From assembly GCF_900104395.1 (NCBI RefSeq), contig NZ_FMXX01000004.1: a stretch of DNA of 64,000 nucleotides. One strand, given 5' to 3'. The notes beneath the pieces are model-generated. The model saw nothing but the letters and a program-made list of their open reading frames with translations, was not told where the DNA came from and ran no database searches. The position numbers and the translations under genes were made by a program. The stretch is from Fusobacterium_C necrophorum. Its GTDB lineage: Bacteria; Fusobacteriota; Fusobacteriia; Fusobacteriales; Fusobacteriaceae. Positions 50,079 to 63,300 of this stretch are shown here, in pieces (the stretch's first letter is position 1; the number at the start of each line of letters is the position of its first letter).

Positions 50079-50103
50079 ATTTTGCCAATTGTGAGGTCTT
50101 TCC

Positions 50104-50107
50104 TTAG
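50104..50107 (+). repeat. Target-site duplication TTAG, right copy
   Basis: Second copy of TTAG, directly after the IS. Joining it to the left copy restores the methyltransferase frame. Confidence 0.8.
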
Positions 50108-50589
50108 TCTATGAGCCGGCTTGCGGAATGGGACATATCGGAAAAGTTTTGGAAGAGTACGGTTATACGGTAAAAGCGACAGATATTTGTTATAGAGGAT
50201 ATGGAGAAGAAAGAGAAGTTGATTTTTTTACAGTAACAGAAAATAAAATGGATATAGTAACGAATCCACCATATTTTTGTGCAGACGAATTTTTACGACA
50301 CGCACTTGAAATATCAGGAGAGGGCGTAAAAATAGCAATGCTCTTTCGATTGGCATTTTTAGAAGGTCAATCAAGATATGAGTTATTTAGAAAGTATCCA
50401 CCAAAAAGAGTATATGTATTTTCCAAAAGATTAAATTGTGCCAAAAACGGAGAATTTGAGAAATACAAAAGCAGTGCCATTGCCTTTGCATGGTTTATAT
50501 GGGAGGTGGGATACAAAGGTATTACGGAGTTAAGGTGGATTCGATAAAAGGATGGAATAAAACAATTGAAAAAACGAAGGAGGATAAGT

Positions 50590-51336
50590 ATGGATAAGAA
50601 CGAAGTATTACAATCACAGGAAAATCAAACAAAAAATGTTATGCAGGAGATTCAAGAGGAATATACCAAAACAGCGGACTTCTTAGAAGAACATACCGAT
50701 CAGCAGCTTAATATAGCAGAGGAACTCAAAGATGAGATGAAAAATAAGGACTTTGATGCAAATATTGAAGAGTTAAAAGCACTCAAAGAAGAAATCACAG
50801 GACTTAAAGAAGAAATCAAACGATTAAATGAAATGGAAAATATAGGGTTAAGCTCACTGATTGTGCGAGATATCAAGAATGTAGGCAATACCCTTATTAA
50901 TTTACAGGAAAAAGCCGTTGGAAGTATCAAACATCTGTATGACAATATGAAACATCAGCTTTCCTATAACCTTACCAAAGCACAGGAAAAATTTGTACAG
51001 ATGAAAATAGGAATTGTAAAAGGATTGGTAAACTCCATGCAGGATTTTATTAAGGATCAACAAAAGAAACTGGATAGTTGCCTTGAAAAATTAGATAATC
51101 TATCCAAAGAAATCCAAAAAGATGAAGAAAAATTAGGGAAAGACAATCTGAATAAAGAGAAAACCCTGATAGAAAAAAGGGAACAAAGCATAAATGAAAA
51201 AGAAAGTCAAAAGGAACAGACAGAGAAAAAACCGTCTGTACTTAAAAAATTAAAAGAAAATCAGCAAAAAATCAAGAAGGAAGAAAAAGTAAGGGCTGTA
51301 AAGATAACTAAAAAAGATAAGGGAATGGAAATATAG
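50590..51336 (+). CDS. Coiled-coil ICE protein, function unknown
   Basis: The 248-residue, highly charged helical protein has coiled coil at about 35-90 and 165-225. The middle (about 92-150, NIGLSSLIVRDIKNVGNTLI) is more conserved-looking. The C-terminal tail is basic. A TTG lies 24 bases upstream in frame, but GGAGG precedes the ATG at 50590. It directly precedes the giant helicase gene and probably shares its transcript. I do not recognise a named family with certainty. Confidence 0.7.
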   Translation: MDKNEVLQSQENQTKNVMQEIQEEYTKTADFLEEHTDQQLNIAEELKDEMKNKDFDANIEELKALKEEITGLKEEIKRLNEMENIGLSSLIVRDIKNVGNTLINLQEKAVGSIKHLYDNMKHQLSYNLTKAQEKFVQMKIGIVKGLVNSMQDFIKDQQKKLDSCLEKLDNLSKEIQKDEEKLGKDNLNKEKTLIEKREQSINEKESQKEQTEKKPSVLKKLKENQQKIKKEEKVRAVKITKKDKGMEI

Positions 51337-51350
51337 TTGAGGTGATCGTT

Positions 51351-54300
51351 ATGAATGACCTCATAAAAAATTATGAAAATATTCCTGATGAACTAAAAAG
51401 AGAGAAACGCTGGTGTTTGTATAAAATCATTCAAAGAGATGGGAAGAATACGAAATTACCCTTAATGCCAAACGGAAAACCTGCCAAATCCAATGATAAA
51501 ACGACATGGAATTCTTATGAAGATTGCATAGCAGCACTTAATCAAAATATTGGTGATGGTCTTGGATTTATGTTGGGAGACGGATATATAGGCATAGATA
51601 TAGATAAAGTAAGTGATGACATTATGGCGTATAGTATGGATTATCATGCAAAGTCTATGACAGCTGATTTTTTAAGAGGAATTTCCACCTATGCTGAAAT
51701 ATCTCCATCAAAAACGGGACTCCATTTTATAGGAAAAGGTGAAGTACCGGGAGAAAGAAAAAGGTATAAAAATCTTGAAATCTATGATAAAGATAGATTT
51801 TTTACAGTTACCGGTAATGTTATAAAGGATAGAGATAGGAGCAAAATAGAAAGTATTGACAGTGAGCTAAAGCCCTTATATGAAAAATATATGCCAAAGA
51901 CAAATAAAATTAGTGCTGAAAATAAAAGAAGTCCAACGATTACTTCTTACAATGGGGATCAGGACATATTAGAAAAGTTATTTGACAGGGGATATTTTTC
52001 ATATGCAGGAGAAGATTTAAGACAAATTTACTATGGTAATTATGAAAGCTATTTTAACAGTAGGTCAGAGGCTGATTTTTTTATGCTACAAAGGCTGCTT
52101 TACTATACAGGAAATGTAGAAATGGCAATATCATTTATGGAAAGTAGCGGACTGAAAAGAGAAAAATGGTATAAAAGACGAGGCAATACCGATTATATCC
52201 ACTATATTGCAGATAAGGCGATAAGCTCTATCAATCAGTTTTATAATTGGGAAAAAGCATATACATCAAAGGATAAAGCAGAAGAAAAAAGACATGAAAA
52301 TAAGAAGAAAAAGGAGGGAGATACAGTGCCAAGATATGAATTTGATGAAGTCAAACAAATTCTTGATTTTGCAAAAGAAGAATTTAAAGAAGATATAGAT
52401 AGGTATGAAACCTATCTTAAGGTAGTGGGAAACAACTATAAATATCCGTATTTTAATCAACTTAGCATATATACAGTAAATGAAAAGGCAACAGCCTGTG
52501 CGGAATATGACTATTGGAAAAGCATCGGAAGAAATGTAAGCAGGGGAGAAAAAGGAATACCTGTTTTAGACATTGAAAGAGAGAAGATAAAATATATTTT
52601 TGATGTAAGTCAAACAGTGAGCTTAAATCATAATATTTCTGAAGTAAAATTATGGAAGTATCATAATGAAAAGCATATAACTGCCTTAGATACCCTGATT
52701 GATACTTTTAAAGAAAAAAATAGTAACCTTATATTTTCTACAGAAGATAAGATAAATACACTTGTTTCGCTATATACAAGGCAGATATTAAATAAAGTGC
52801 TTAATTCTTTAAATGATGAAACCTTAAAAGAAAACAGTAAAGTAAATATACTTCATTTTTTAGAAGAATCTGCAAAGGTTTCGGTATATGAAAGAATGGG
52901 ACTTCGTTTTTTAGGGGATAGGGAAAAATTAGAAATGCTCTCAAGAGTTTCAAGTACGCAAGATATTGACAGATTACTTGCCTATACTTCAAACAATGTG
53001 AAAAGAATACTTATGGATATCGGTAGAGAAATTTCAAAAGTGGAAGAAAGAGAAAAGTTTTCAGAAATTCAAAAAAGGGAGCAGACAAAAAACTATAAGG
53101 AGCGTTATAATAATGTTTCAGATGAAATTAACAGAACTACCGAAATTATAGAAAATGAAAAAGAAATAAAAGAAGGAGGCTTAGAAGATGAAAGAAACCG
53201 TAGTACTGGCGAAGAAGGAATACCTTCTGGAGGGCGAGATTTATACACCTATCGTGAAAGAGAGTCCATTCGAGAGACAGGGAGGGACTTACAGATTGGA
53301 GAAGATGGAGGACGGATCGGAAGTGTTAATTCCGAATATGAAACTGCCGGAGAAACTGAACTTAAGCAAACTGAACCGATTTGGCAAAGCGAGACTGAAA
53401 TATCTCAAAGAGGAAAAAGGGGAAGAATATCAGGTTATGCTGATGGAAAAAAACCTAATGGATCATCTGTTGGACATTCAGGAACAAGTGGAGAACTTCA
53501 TGGATATAGAAGAGATGAGAATGAAAGAAGCTTGGGGAATGACAACCAAGATGCAGGATCAGGATTTTCTGAAGTACGCAGGATTGAAAAAGAACTTGGA
53601 TATGACACTTACAAGAATGGCAATGGAACAGATCGTTTGGGCATAGATGAGTATCATGAAGAAAATAAACAGAAAATAGAACAAGATGATATAGGAAATG
53701 AAGGGAAAGAAGTCGATAGGGCTTCTTTTTCTTTTGCTCAAAACGTAGGAATTCAGGGAAGATTTGAATTACCAATGCAGCAAGAAGAAATTGATACTGT
53801 TTTGATTCATGGAGGAAACGAGGATCTTCTACGATTAAAAGTTCTTGCAGAATATTCCAAAGGTAAGAGTGTGGAAGAATTGGCTGATTTTCTTCAAAGG
53901 AACTTTCAGGGCGGAAACGGATATGAAGTGGAAGGGAACAAGGTTTGTGCATGGTACGATACAGAGGGAATTTATCTATCCAACGACACTTCTTCAAAAG
54001 AAAATCCATCTCAAGTTTTTTCATGGATCGATGCTGCCAATCGTATCGGAGAACTAATCGAAAAAGGTCAATATGCCACCAATGTGGAAGTGGCAGAAGC
54101 CTTTTCTCACGAGCGAAAAGAACTTGCGGAGATGCTTTGGTTTTTGAACAAGGATCTTGCTGATGAAGTAAAGCAAAACTATCTATCTCTTCTGAATCAA
54201 ACGGAAAAAAGTGGATTCCCGGATCAAACCGAGGAGTTGACAGAAAAACTAAGCAGTGCAGAGTTTAGAAATACGCTCAAGAAAGAATATGAAACCTTCT

Positions 54301-57300
54301 TGCAAGACTACGATACCGATCCAAGTATATTACGCTTCCACTATCATAAGTTAAATGACATCCTGCAAAGAATACAAGACTTGGAGATTCTAAGAAAAGA
54401 ATTGACATCAAGTCTGACGGAAATACCCAATATAAAAAGCTTTATTACCGAAGATGAAATGGATGAGAATCTGCGTAGGGGCAGTGGAATTTCCGGAGGA
54501 AAAGAAAGGATCATTGAGTTTTTTGGAAAGTCCCATACCCTTCAAGAGAAGATGGATTTTCTGAAAAATGAATATGGAACAGGCGGTCGCTCTCATGCTC
54601 TATCCGGTGCGAGAGGAAGTGGTGAATGGCACGATGCGAAAGGGATAAAGCTTGAAAAAGAACATTGCAAGGATAGTTTTCTAAACTGGAATCAGGTGGC
54701 AAAAAGGATACAAACTCTTATTGAAAGTGACAGATATATAAAAAAGGAAGAGCTTACAGAGCAGACAGAAGACAGGGAAGATATAAAAGAAAATATAGCA
54801 GATAGAAATGAGTCTTTCAAAGAAGAATCTGTTTCTGAAATAGGGAATCGTAGAGATTATTGGGTTGTAGAATTTAATGAAGGTTTGGGTCTTATAGAAA
54901 AAGAGTATGCCGGAGAACTTGTTACGAAAGAATTGCTTGATGAAATCAAAGAGCTTGACGAAAAAATCAGAGTTCATAACAAAACGGTAGGTGAAGATGA
55001 ATATGGAGAAATGACTGACGAGTGGGTAGGTTATTCTAAATTCTATTTTGATCATATTGTAGATGGTAAAGTAGAAGAACACTTCAGAATGGATATCGGG
55101 GATGGAAATGAGGTAAACCAAAGAGATTTTCAGTATCTTTATGAGCAAATTGAACTGAGCAAGGAAAATAAAGAATACGGTATAGATAGTATAGATAATG
55201 TAGTTAAGGATATTTTAGAAAAAGAATCTATGACTGTAGTATCGAGTAAAGATGATTATAAGAAGTTATTCCCGTATTTTAAAAACTTTGTATATAGCGA
55301 TGGTTTAAGGTTTGAGGAATATAATCCTTTTGAGGAAGATAAAGAATTATCGGATTTAGCCCGTTTTACTTTTTTTAAAAATAATGATGGAGAATATAGA
55401 GTAGTATATACAAATACTAATAGCTTAACTTATTCAAGTACAGTGGATAAGTTTTTAGGAAAGATAGATGAATCAATAGAGGATGAAAAAATAAAGTATC
55501 CCCAAATAAATTCCATTAAAAATATTTCGGATATTTTGTACGAAACTTTGAAAAATGATGAAGATTTACAAAGAACTGTACTTAAAGCAAGGCAAATTTT
55601 AGGTAACAATACACTTGCCGATTTTTCAAGTGTTTTTCAAAGAGAATACGCAAAAGTTATGAGAGAAGTTGCCAAAAGACAAGGCAATCTTCCGGACGAT
55701 ATGAAAAGTTTAGATGATGTCAAAAAACTGCGAATTGAACTTGAACACAGGTACAATGAATATTTAAGTGAATTATCCAAAGAAAAAGAAAGTGTACTAG
55801 AAACAAAAGATATATCTTATGATAATAAAATAGCCATAAAAGTAGGATATTACTATGCAGTAGTTGATAAGGATAAAGTAGCGGATATTTCTCTTGAACA
55901 AACAGGAACTAAGGTATATCCAAGTCATGATAACTTTGAAGGTAAAGTCTATCCTCTATACAAAGGAATAACCTTTGAAGAAAGCACCAAGATTGATGCA
56001 CTTTTTGACGAGATTGCTACAAGTATGAAAGAAGTGAATCTAACAGATCTTAATGATGTATTTTATCTTGAGAATCAAGGACTATATGAAATTGATAGAG
56101 ATATAGTAACGGAACAAAAAGAAGGTTATGATTTTGATATATCAAGTTTTGGTGAGCAATTTCCAAATTACTATGAAGATATATATGTTTCAAATAAAAA
56201 TCTAAAGATCGATGGCGCAATGCAAAATGTAGCATATATAGATAAAGATAATGAACTACACTTTAATGTAAATTTACCGGAAGAAGAAAAAGCAAAGGTG
56301 CTTGAAATTAGAGATAAGAAAGTAATCTTATCAACCCTTATTTTTAAAGATGTAAAGGAGGTCGGCGAATATCAATTTCATCCACAGAGTGAAGAATTTA
56401 TCTTAAATGAATTGAGTATATCTGAAGAAAAATTAAAAGCACCGGAGCATATAACAGATAGTATTGATGAAAAAGAAGGTTATGAGGCAGAGCTTGTTTT
56501 GGATATGAAAAATAAGCAGTTAAGGCAGCATTTAAGATATAACGGATATATGTTAAGTAGCAATGTGGCGGTTTCCTATGATAGTTATAAAGAAATGCTA
56601 CAAAATCTTCCTTATCTGCTTGATGATAATCATAGAAATATTATGCTTACCGGCTATGTCAACGAACAGATTGAAAAGACAAAAGAACAGGAAGAAATAC
56701 AAAAACCTATCTATCAAGAAGGCATGCAGGTAAAGTATCAAGGCAAGGAATATGTTATTTCAGAAATTAATGACTATAAAACATATAAAACGATAAAATT
56801 AGATGATCCGGAGGGTTATTTAAACGGATTTATAACGGGCAGTGAAATTATTCCTTTTAGAAATGAAAGAGAACTTGATTTGGAAATCATATCTACAACA
56901 GAGAAGTTACAAGAACAAAGTATAAATGGTGAAGATCTTATTCTGTTAGATATTGAAGATTATAACAAAAAAGGACTTTCCGTTATCTTTCAAAATAAAG
57001 AGTATGAAATTACAGGAAATAATTTTAATCCTGTAGGAATGAGCAGGTTACAACTTGTCTCGAATACAGAAAAACTGATGACGGAAGTTTTATATACACC
57101 TCAAAGACCGGTCGCAAATCTTTATGCAAAAAAAGATACCCTTGAACGCTTTAATTTAAATGAGAAAAATAGTAAAAAAAGTATTGAAGCAAAGCAAATG
57201 TCTTTAACAGATATATTTGAGGAACAGGATACAATAAAGGGAAAAGAAGAAATTTCAAGCGAAAAAGAACGTGTACCTGTCAATATAGGGGCAAAAGTAA

Positions 57301-60300
57301 TCTATCAGGGAGAAGAATATACAGTCAGTGCTTTTCAATATAATGATGTTTTGGGAAAAAATGATTTATGGTTAAATCCTGTATCAAAAAATAATCATCA
57401 AATTCCGATTGTAAGTTTTTCAGACAGAGAAGAGCTAAATGAGAAGCTCATTGTTATAGATACCAACCTTAACTTAGGAGAAGATAAATCGGAACTGTTA
57501 CATCATAGTTTAGATGTAATAAATGATAAAGGTTCTGTGATTGCAAATCAGTTTATTGTAAAAGTCGATAATCAAAATAGGGAACTTACAGTATATAGTG
57601 AACAAAATCCTAATAGCCATAGAGAGTTTGAACTCTCTTTTGATTATCTAAACGGACTTGGGCAAATTGACGGAGATGGAAATAATCTAAAACTTACAAA
57701 GCATAGACAAGAAACCATTGATAAGAAATTAGAAAGTTATGACAACTGGAAAGAGAATAGGGAGGAAAGATACGCCCCTGATAATGAATATATGGGAGGG
57801 ATTCCACCTGTCAATTACAAAATAAATAGAGAAGATGAAATCTTACCACCTTCAGAAAGACTGAAGAATAATATGGAAGCAATCAAGGTTTTAAAAGAGA
57901 TTGAGGAAAGACATAGTCATGCAACAAAGGAAGAACAGGATATTTTAAGCAGATATGTCGGCTGGGGTGGACTTTCTGATGTCTTCGATGAGAGTAAAGA
58001 AGGACAGTGGCTTGATGCAAGAAAGTTTCTAAAAGAAAACCTATCACCGTCTGAATACGATTCGGCAAGAGAAAGTACCTTAACCGCCTTTTATACACCA
58101 AAGATTGTAATCGACAGTATATATCAAGCCCTATCAAATATGGGTTTTGAAAGTGGGAATATCTTGGAGCCAAGCTGTGCAACAGGCAGATTTATAGGAA
58201 ATTTACCTGACAGTATGCAGGGTAGTAAATTTTATGGTGTAGAACTCGACAGTATTAGTGGTAGGATAGCAAGTAGGTTATATCCTAATGCTAAAATACA
58301 GATCAAAGGTTTTGAAGAAACGACTTTTTCAAATAATCTGTTTGATGTAGCGGTGGGAAATGTACCATTTGGAGAATATAAAATAGCTGATCGTGAGTAC
58401 GAAAAGAACAATTTTCTTATTCACGATTTTTTCTTTGCCAAAACCTTGGATAAAGTGCGTTCCGGTGGACTCATAGCCTTTATAAGCTCAAGTGGAACTA
58501 TGGATAAAAAAAGTGAAGATATCAGAAGATATATTTCGGAAAGAGCAGAGTTTTTAGGAGCAATTAGACTACCTAATAATACTTTTAAAGGCGAGGCGGG
58601 TACGGAAGTAACGAGTGATATTATTTTTCTTAAAAAGAGAGATCGACTGCTAAAACTGGATGAAGAATGGGTAAAACTTGGCACTGACGAAAGAGGACTG
58701 ACATATAACAAATACTTTGTAGATAATCCGGATATGGTACTTGGAAATATGGAAGAAATATCAAGCAGATTTGGAACAAGTCTTGCCTGTGTTGCAGATG
58801 AAAATAGTATTCTGAAAGAACAGCTGGATACCGCCATTAAAAACATTAAAGGAAGTTATGAGAAGATAGAATTAAATAATGAATTTGAAGTGGAAACCAT
58901 TCCGGCTGATGACAGTGTGAAAAACTATTCCTATGCAGTAATTGATGACAAGGTATATTTTAGAGAAAATTCTGTTATGCAAAAATTGGATTTAAATAAA
59001 AATGATGAGGAGAAAGTAAAGGCATATCTTGAAATCGAAAAAACATTAAGGCAGGTAATTGCCTATCAAAAAGAAGATTATTCCGATACAGAAATTAAAG
59101 AAAAACAAGAGGATTTAAATCGTCTTTATGATGAGTTTTCTAAAAAATACGGAATTTTAAATAGTAAGGCGAATAAAAAGTTGTTTCGTGAAGATGCCAA
59201 TTATTCTTTACTGTCCACTTTGGAAAAGCTGGATAAAGAAGGAAACTTTATAGAAAAATCGGATATATTTACAAAAAGAACGATTAAGAAAGCCGTTGCG
59301 ATCACTCATACAGATAATTTGACAGAAGCACTTATTCTATCTATTTCTCAAAAAGGGAAAATCAATTTTGACTATATGGAAAAGCTCACTGAAAAAACGA
59401 GGAGAGAAATTATTGAAGGATTAAAGGGAGAAATATTTTTAAATTTAGATGGATTTGATCCAAGTGATACGACTCCTTTTTCTTCAGCTGTAGATTTGGG
59501 AGACTTTTCAAGATCTTATGTAACTGCTGATGAATATTTATCCGGGAATATTAGAGAAAAGATAGAAGTAATAGATTCGTATATCAAGAATGTAGAACAT
59601 GAACTTGAACAAAATGAACAGCTTGAAAATATTGATGCAGATGTACTGAAACAGGACAATGAGACTTTAAAAAAAGAACTATCCAGTTTAAATTACCAAA
59701 GACAAAAGCTGCTAGAAGTAATGCCAAAGGAGCTTGAGGCAAGTGAAATAACCGTTAGAATGGGAGCGACTTGGATACCTGAGAAAGATTATAAGAGCTT
59801 TATGTTCCATCTGTTAAAAACATCTGCTTCAAACAGATGGAATATTGACATTAAATATACTAATTTTACAGGGGAGTACAGAGTTGAAGGTAAAAGTATA
59901 GATAAAGGAAACGACCTTGCCAATTTCACATACGGAACAAGCAGAGCAAGTGCATATAAACTGATTGAAGATACATTAAACCTTAGAGATACCAATGTAT
60001 ATGATCAAGTCATTGGTGAAAACGGAAAGAAAAGTTCTGTTTTAAACAAAGAAGAAACTATGCTTGCAAGAAGTAAACAGGAAATTATCAAAGAAGAGTT
60101 TAAAAATTGGATTTTCGATGATAGAGACAGAAGAACAAGGCTTGTAAAAGAATACAATGAGAAATTCAATTCGATAAGGCTTAGAGAATATGATGGAAGT
60201 AACCTTACATTTGATGGAATGAACCCTGAAATAGAGCTTAGAGTACATCAAAAAGATGCGATTGCAAGAGGACTTTTCGGTGGGAACACCTTACTTGCAC

Positions 60301-63300
60301 ACGAAGTTGGAGCCGGAAAGACTTTTGAGATGATAGGAATTGCTATGGAGTCTAAAAGACTTGGAATGAGCAACAAAGCCATGTTTGTAGTTCCAAATCA
60401 TATTGTAGAACAGTTTGGTAGAGAGTTTAATGAACTGTACCCGGCAGCCAATATCCTTTGTGCAACAGAAAAGGACTTTACACCGGATAAAAGAAAAAGA
60501 TTTTGCTCAAGGATTGCCACAGGTGATTATGATGCGGTAATTATAGGGCATTCGCAGTTTGAAAAGATCCCAATTTCAAAGCAGCGACAGGAGTATGAAC
60601 TGCAAAGTCAGATTGATGAAATTATAGATTTTATCGAAGAATATAAAAGGGATAGAGATCAGAAATTCACCGTTAAGCAGCTTGAAAAAACGAAAAAAGG
60701 ACTGGAGGTAAAACTAAAGAAATTAAATGATGATTACAGAAAAGATGATGTTGTAACCTTTGAAGAATTAGGGATAGATAAGCTATTTGTAGACGAAGTT
60801 CATGCGTTTAAAAATTTGTACGTTTTTACAAAAATGCGTAATGTTGCGGGAATTACTACAACGGATTCACAAAAGTCAAGTGATATGCTGATGAAGTGCA
60901 GATATATGGATGAAATTACCGGTAATAAGGGTATTGTATTTGCAACAGGAACTCCCGTAAGCAATAGCATGGCAGAGCTTTATACCATGCAGCGTTATCT
61001 TCAGTACGATGAACTTAAAAAAATGCACCTACAATATTTCGACTCTTGGGCATCTACATTTGGAGAAACTGTTACAGCAATTGAACTTAATCCTGAAGGG
61101 AACGGATACAGAAGTAAGACCAGATTTGCAAAATTTTATAACCTTCCGGAACTGATGAACATGGTCAAGCAGTTTATGGATATAAAGACTGCTGATGTAT
61201 TAAATTTACCAACACCAAATGCTCATTATGAAACCATAAAAACTAAACCGACAGAAGAGCAAAAACAAATCCTTGAAACTTTTTCTGAGAGAGCGGATAA
61301 AGTTCGAGCCAAACAGGTAGACTCCTCTATCGATAATATGCTGCTTATTACCAACGATGGCAAGAAAATGGCACTGGATCAAAGGTTAATAAATCCACTA
61401 CTTCCTGATGATGAAAATTCAAAAGTAAATGCTTGTGTAAGCAATGTATTTAGTATATGGGATAAATATAGGGATAAGAAGTCTACACAGTTAGTTTTTT
61501 GTGATATGTCTATACCAAATAAAGACGGGTTTAATGTATATGATGACATAAAGGAAAAGTTAATCAAAATGGGAGTACCGGAAAATGAAGTAGAATTTAT
61601 CCATAGTGCAAAGAATAACAAAGAAAAAGATGCTATTTTTGATAAAGTTAGAAAAGGTGAAGTAAGAGTATTACTCGGTTCTACCAGTAAGTGCGGAGCA
61701 GGAACAAACTGTCAAGACAAGCTAATAGCAATCCATGATTTAGACGTCCCATGGAGACCTGCTGATCTTTCTCAAAGAGCAGGTCGTATTGTAAGGCAAG
61801 GTAATGAAAATAGAGATGTTCATATCTTTAGGTATATAACAGAAAATACCTTTGATGCGTATCTTTTCCAAACCCTTGAAAACAAGCAAAAGTATATCTC
61901 TCAAATAATGACTTCTAAAACACCTGTGCGTGTTGCAGAGGATATTGATGAAGCTACATTAAATTATGCGGAGATTAAAGCTTTAGCTACAGGAAATCCG
62001 CTTATTCGTGAAAAAATGGACCTTGATGTTGAGGTAAGTAAACTTAAAATGCTGGAGTCCAATTTTAAATCCAACCTATATAAAATGGAGGACAAGGTTG
62101 TAAAGGTGTACCCAAAAGAAATTGAAAATTTAAAAGAAAAAATAGAAAATTTGAAAAAGGATATAGAAAAAGTGGAACCGTATAGGGAGGAAAAACTAGA
62201 AAAATATGATCAGACTACTTTAGAAAATATGGGTGTAAATGAAAAACAAGTGGGGATAAAAGCAGATAAAGAAGCTGTATCAAAATTCACATCTTTAACT
62301 TTAAATGGGAAAAAATATACCGATAAAAAGCAAGCCGGAGAGTTCTTAATAAACAGGATAAAGGGAATAAAAAAATTAGATGATTTTCGTTCTGAGGAAG
62401 TAAAAATCGGAGAATATAGAAATTTCGATTTGTTCGCATATTATGACAGCTTTTCCAATCAGTATAAATTCAATCTGAAGGGAGAAGAAAATCATTATGG
62501 GGAGTTTGGAACGGATGAAATCGGAAATATCACCCGAATGGATAATGTACTTGATAGGATGCCTGAGAGATTGGAACAGACACTTGGAAAACTTAAAGAT
62601 ACCGAGAATCAACTTGAAACGGCGAAGCTTGAAATAAAAAAGAAATTTCCACAGGCAGAGCTTTTAAAAGAAAAGACGTTAAGACTTGCTGAGGTAAATC
62701 ATTTGCTTGATATGGGACAAAAAGAAGATTTAAAAGAGGAGAAAAATCCACTTTTGGAAGAAGTGAAGGAAGAACTGATTCATTTTCTAAACAAAGAATA
62801 TGACGAAGCACATAGTATAGAAGATTTTGATACAATGTTTCCTGATTTGACAGATATAGGCTTGGCTTATACGACTACACCGGATGAAAAGCATGAGATA
62901 CAGACAAGTCTTGATTTAATCAATTACAAGATGAATACTTATGTAGATAATACTTTAATTGATAGTTTTAGTTACACCTATGATCCGCTTGATGCAAGTG
63001 ATACAAAGGAGCTTATACAAATAAAAACAGGTATTGAATTTTGGGATTTTAATGAATTGATATATGTTGATGAAGAAAAGTTAAAAGCAGCACTTGGACT
63101 TGAAATTGATGATGATGGCAATTTCTATGATCCGCTTTCAAAAGATATGGATTTGGACGGAGTAGCAGATAGGTACGATGCAGATTTTAGAGATAGCAAA
63201 GTACAAAGTTTTGGAGATCTGGATAAAAGAGAAAAAGCATCCGTAATGGACAGGCTTGGATACTTCAAAGAAAAGGTGGAGAAAGGAGGTCTGCAAAATG

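Larger units (their letters stand above)
48868..50103 (+). mobile_element. IS5-family insertion sequence, 1236 bp
   Basis: The ends are imperfect inverted repeats: left GGAAATACCGCACAA (48868-48882), right end read inwards GGAAAGACCTCACAA (50089-50103), 13 of 15 matching. A TTAG duplication flanks it. One transposase gene fills most of it. A 14-base perfect hairpin follows the transposase. Confidence 0.9.
48756..50547 (+). pseudogene. DNA methyltransferase gene cut by an IS element
   Basis: The first part (48756-48867) encodes MFDTLIKFSKDREKLDFYAT and on to EQFKSL; the second part (50108-50547) goes on with VYEPACGMGHIGKVLEEYGY. Removing the IS and one copy of its TTAG duplication joins the parts in frame as 183 codons plus a stop. 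The product would have an EPACG motif I and NPPY (IVTNPPYFCA), so it is an N6-adenine-type methyltransferase of a kind often seen in these elements. As found, the protein ends within the IS. Confidence 0.85.

Noticed and set aside
53455..54024. 189-residue minus-strand frame inside the giant gene
   Set aside because: No ribosome site and His/Phe/Leu-rich shadow composition.
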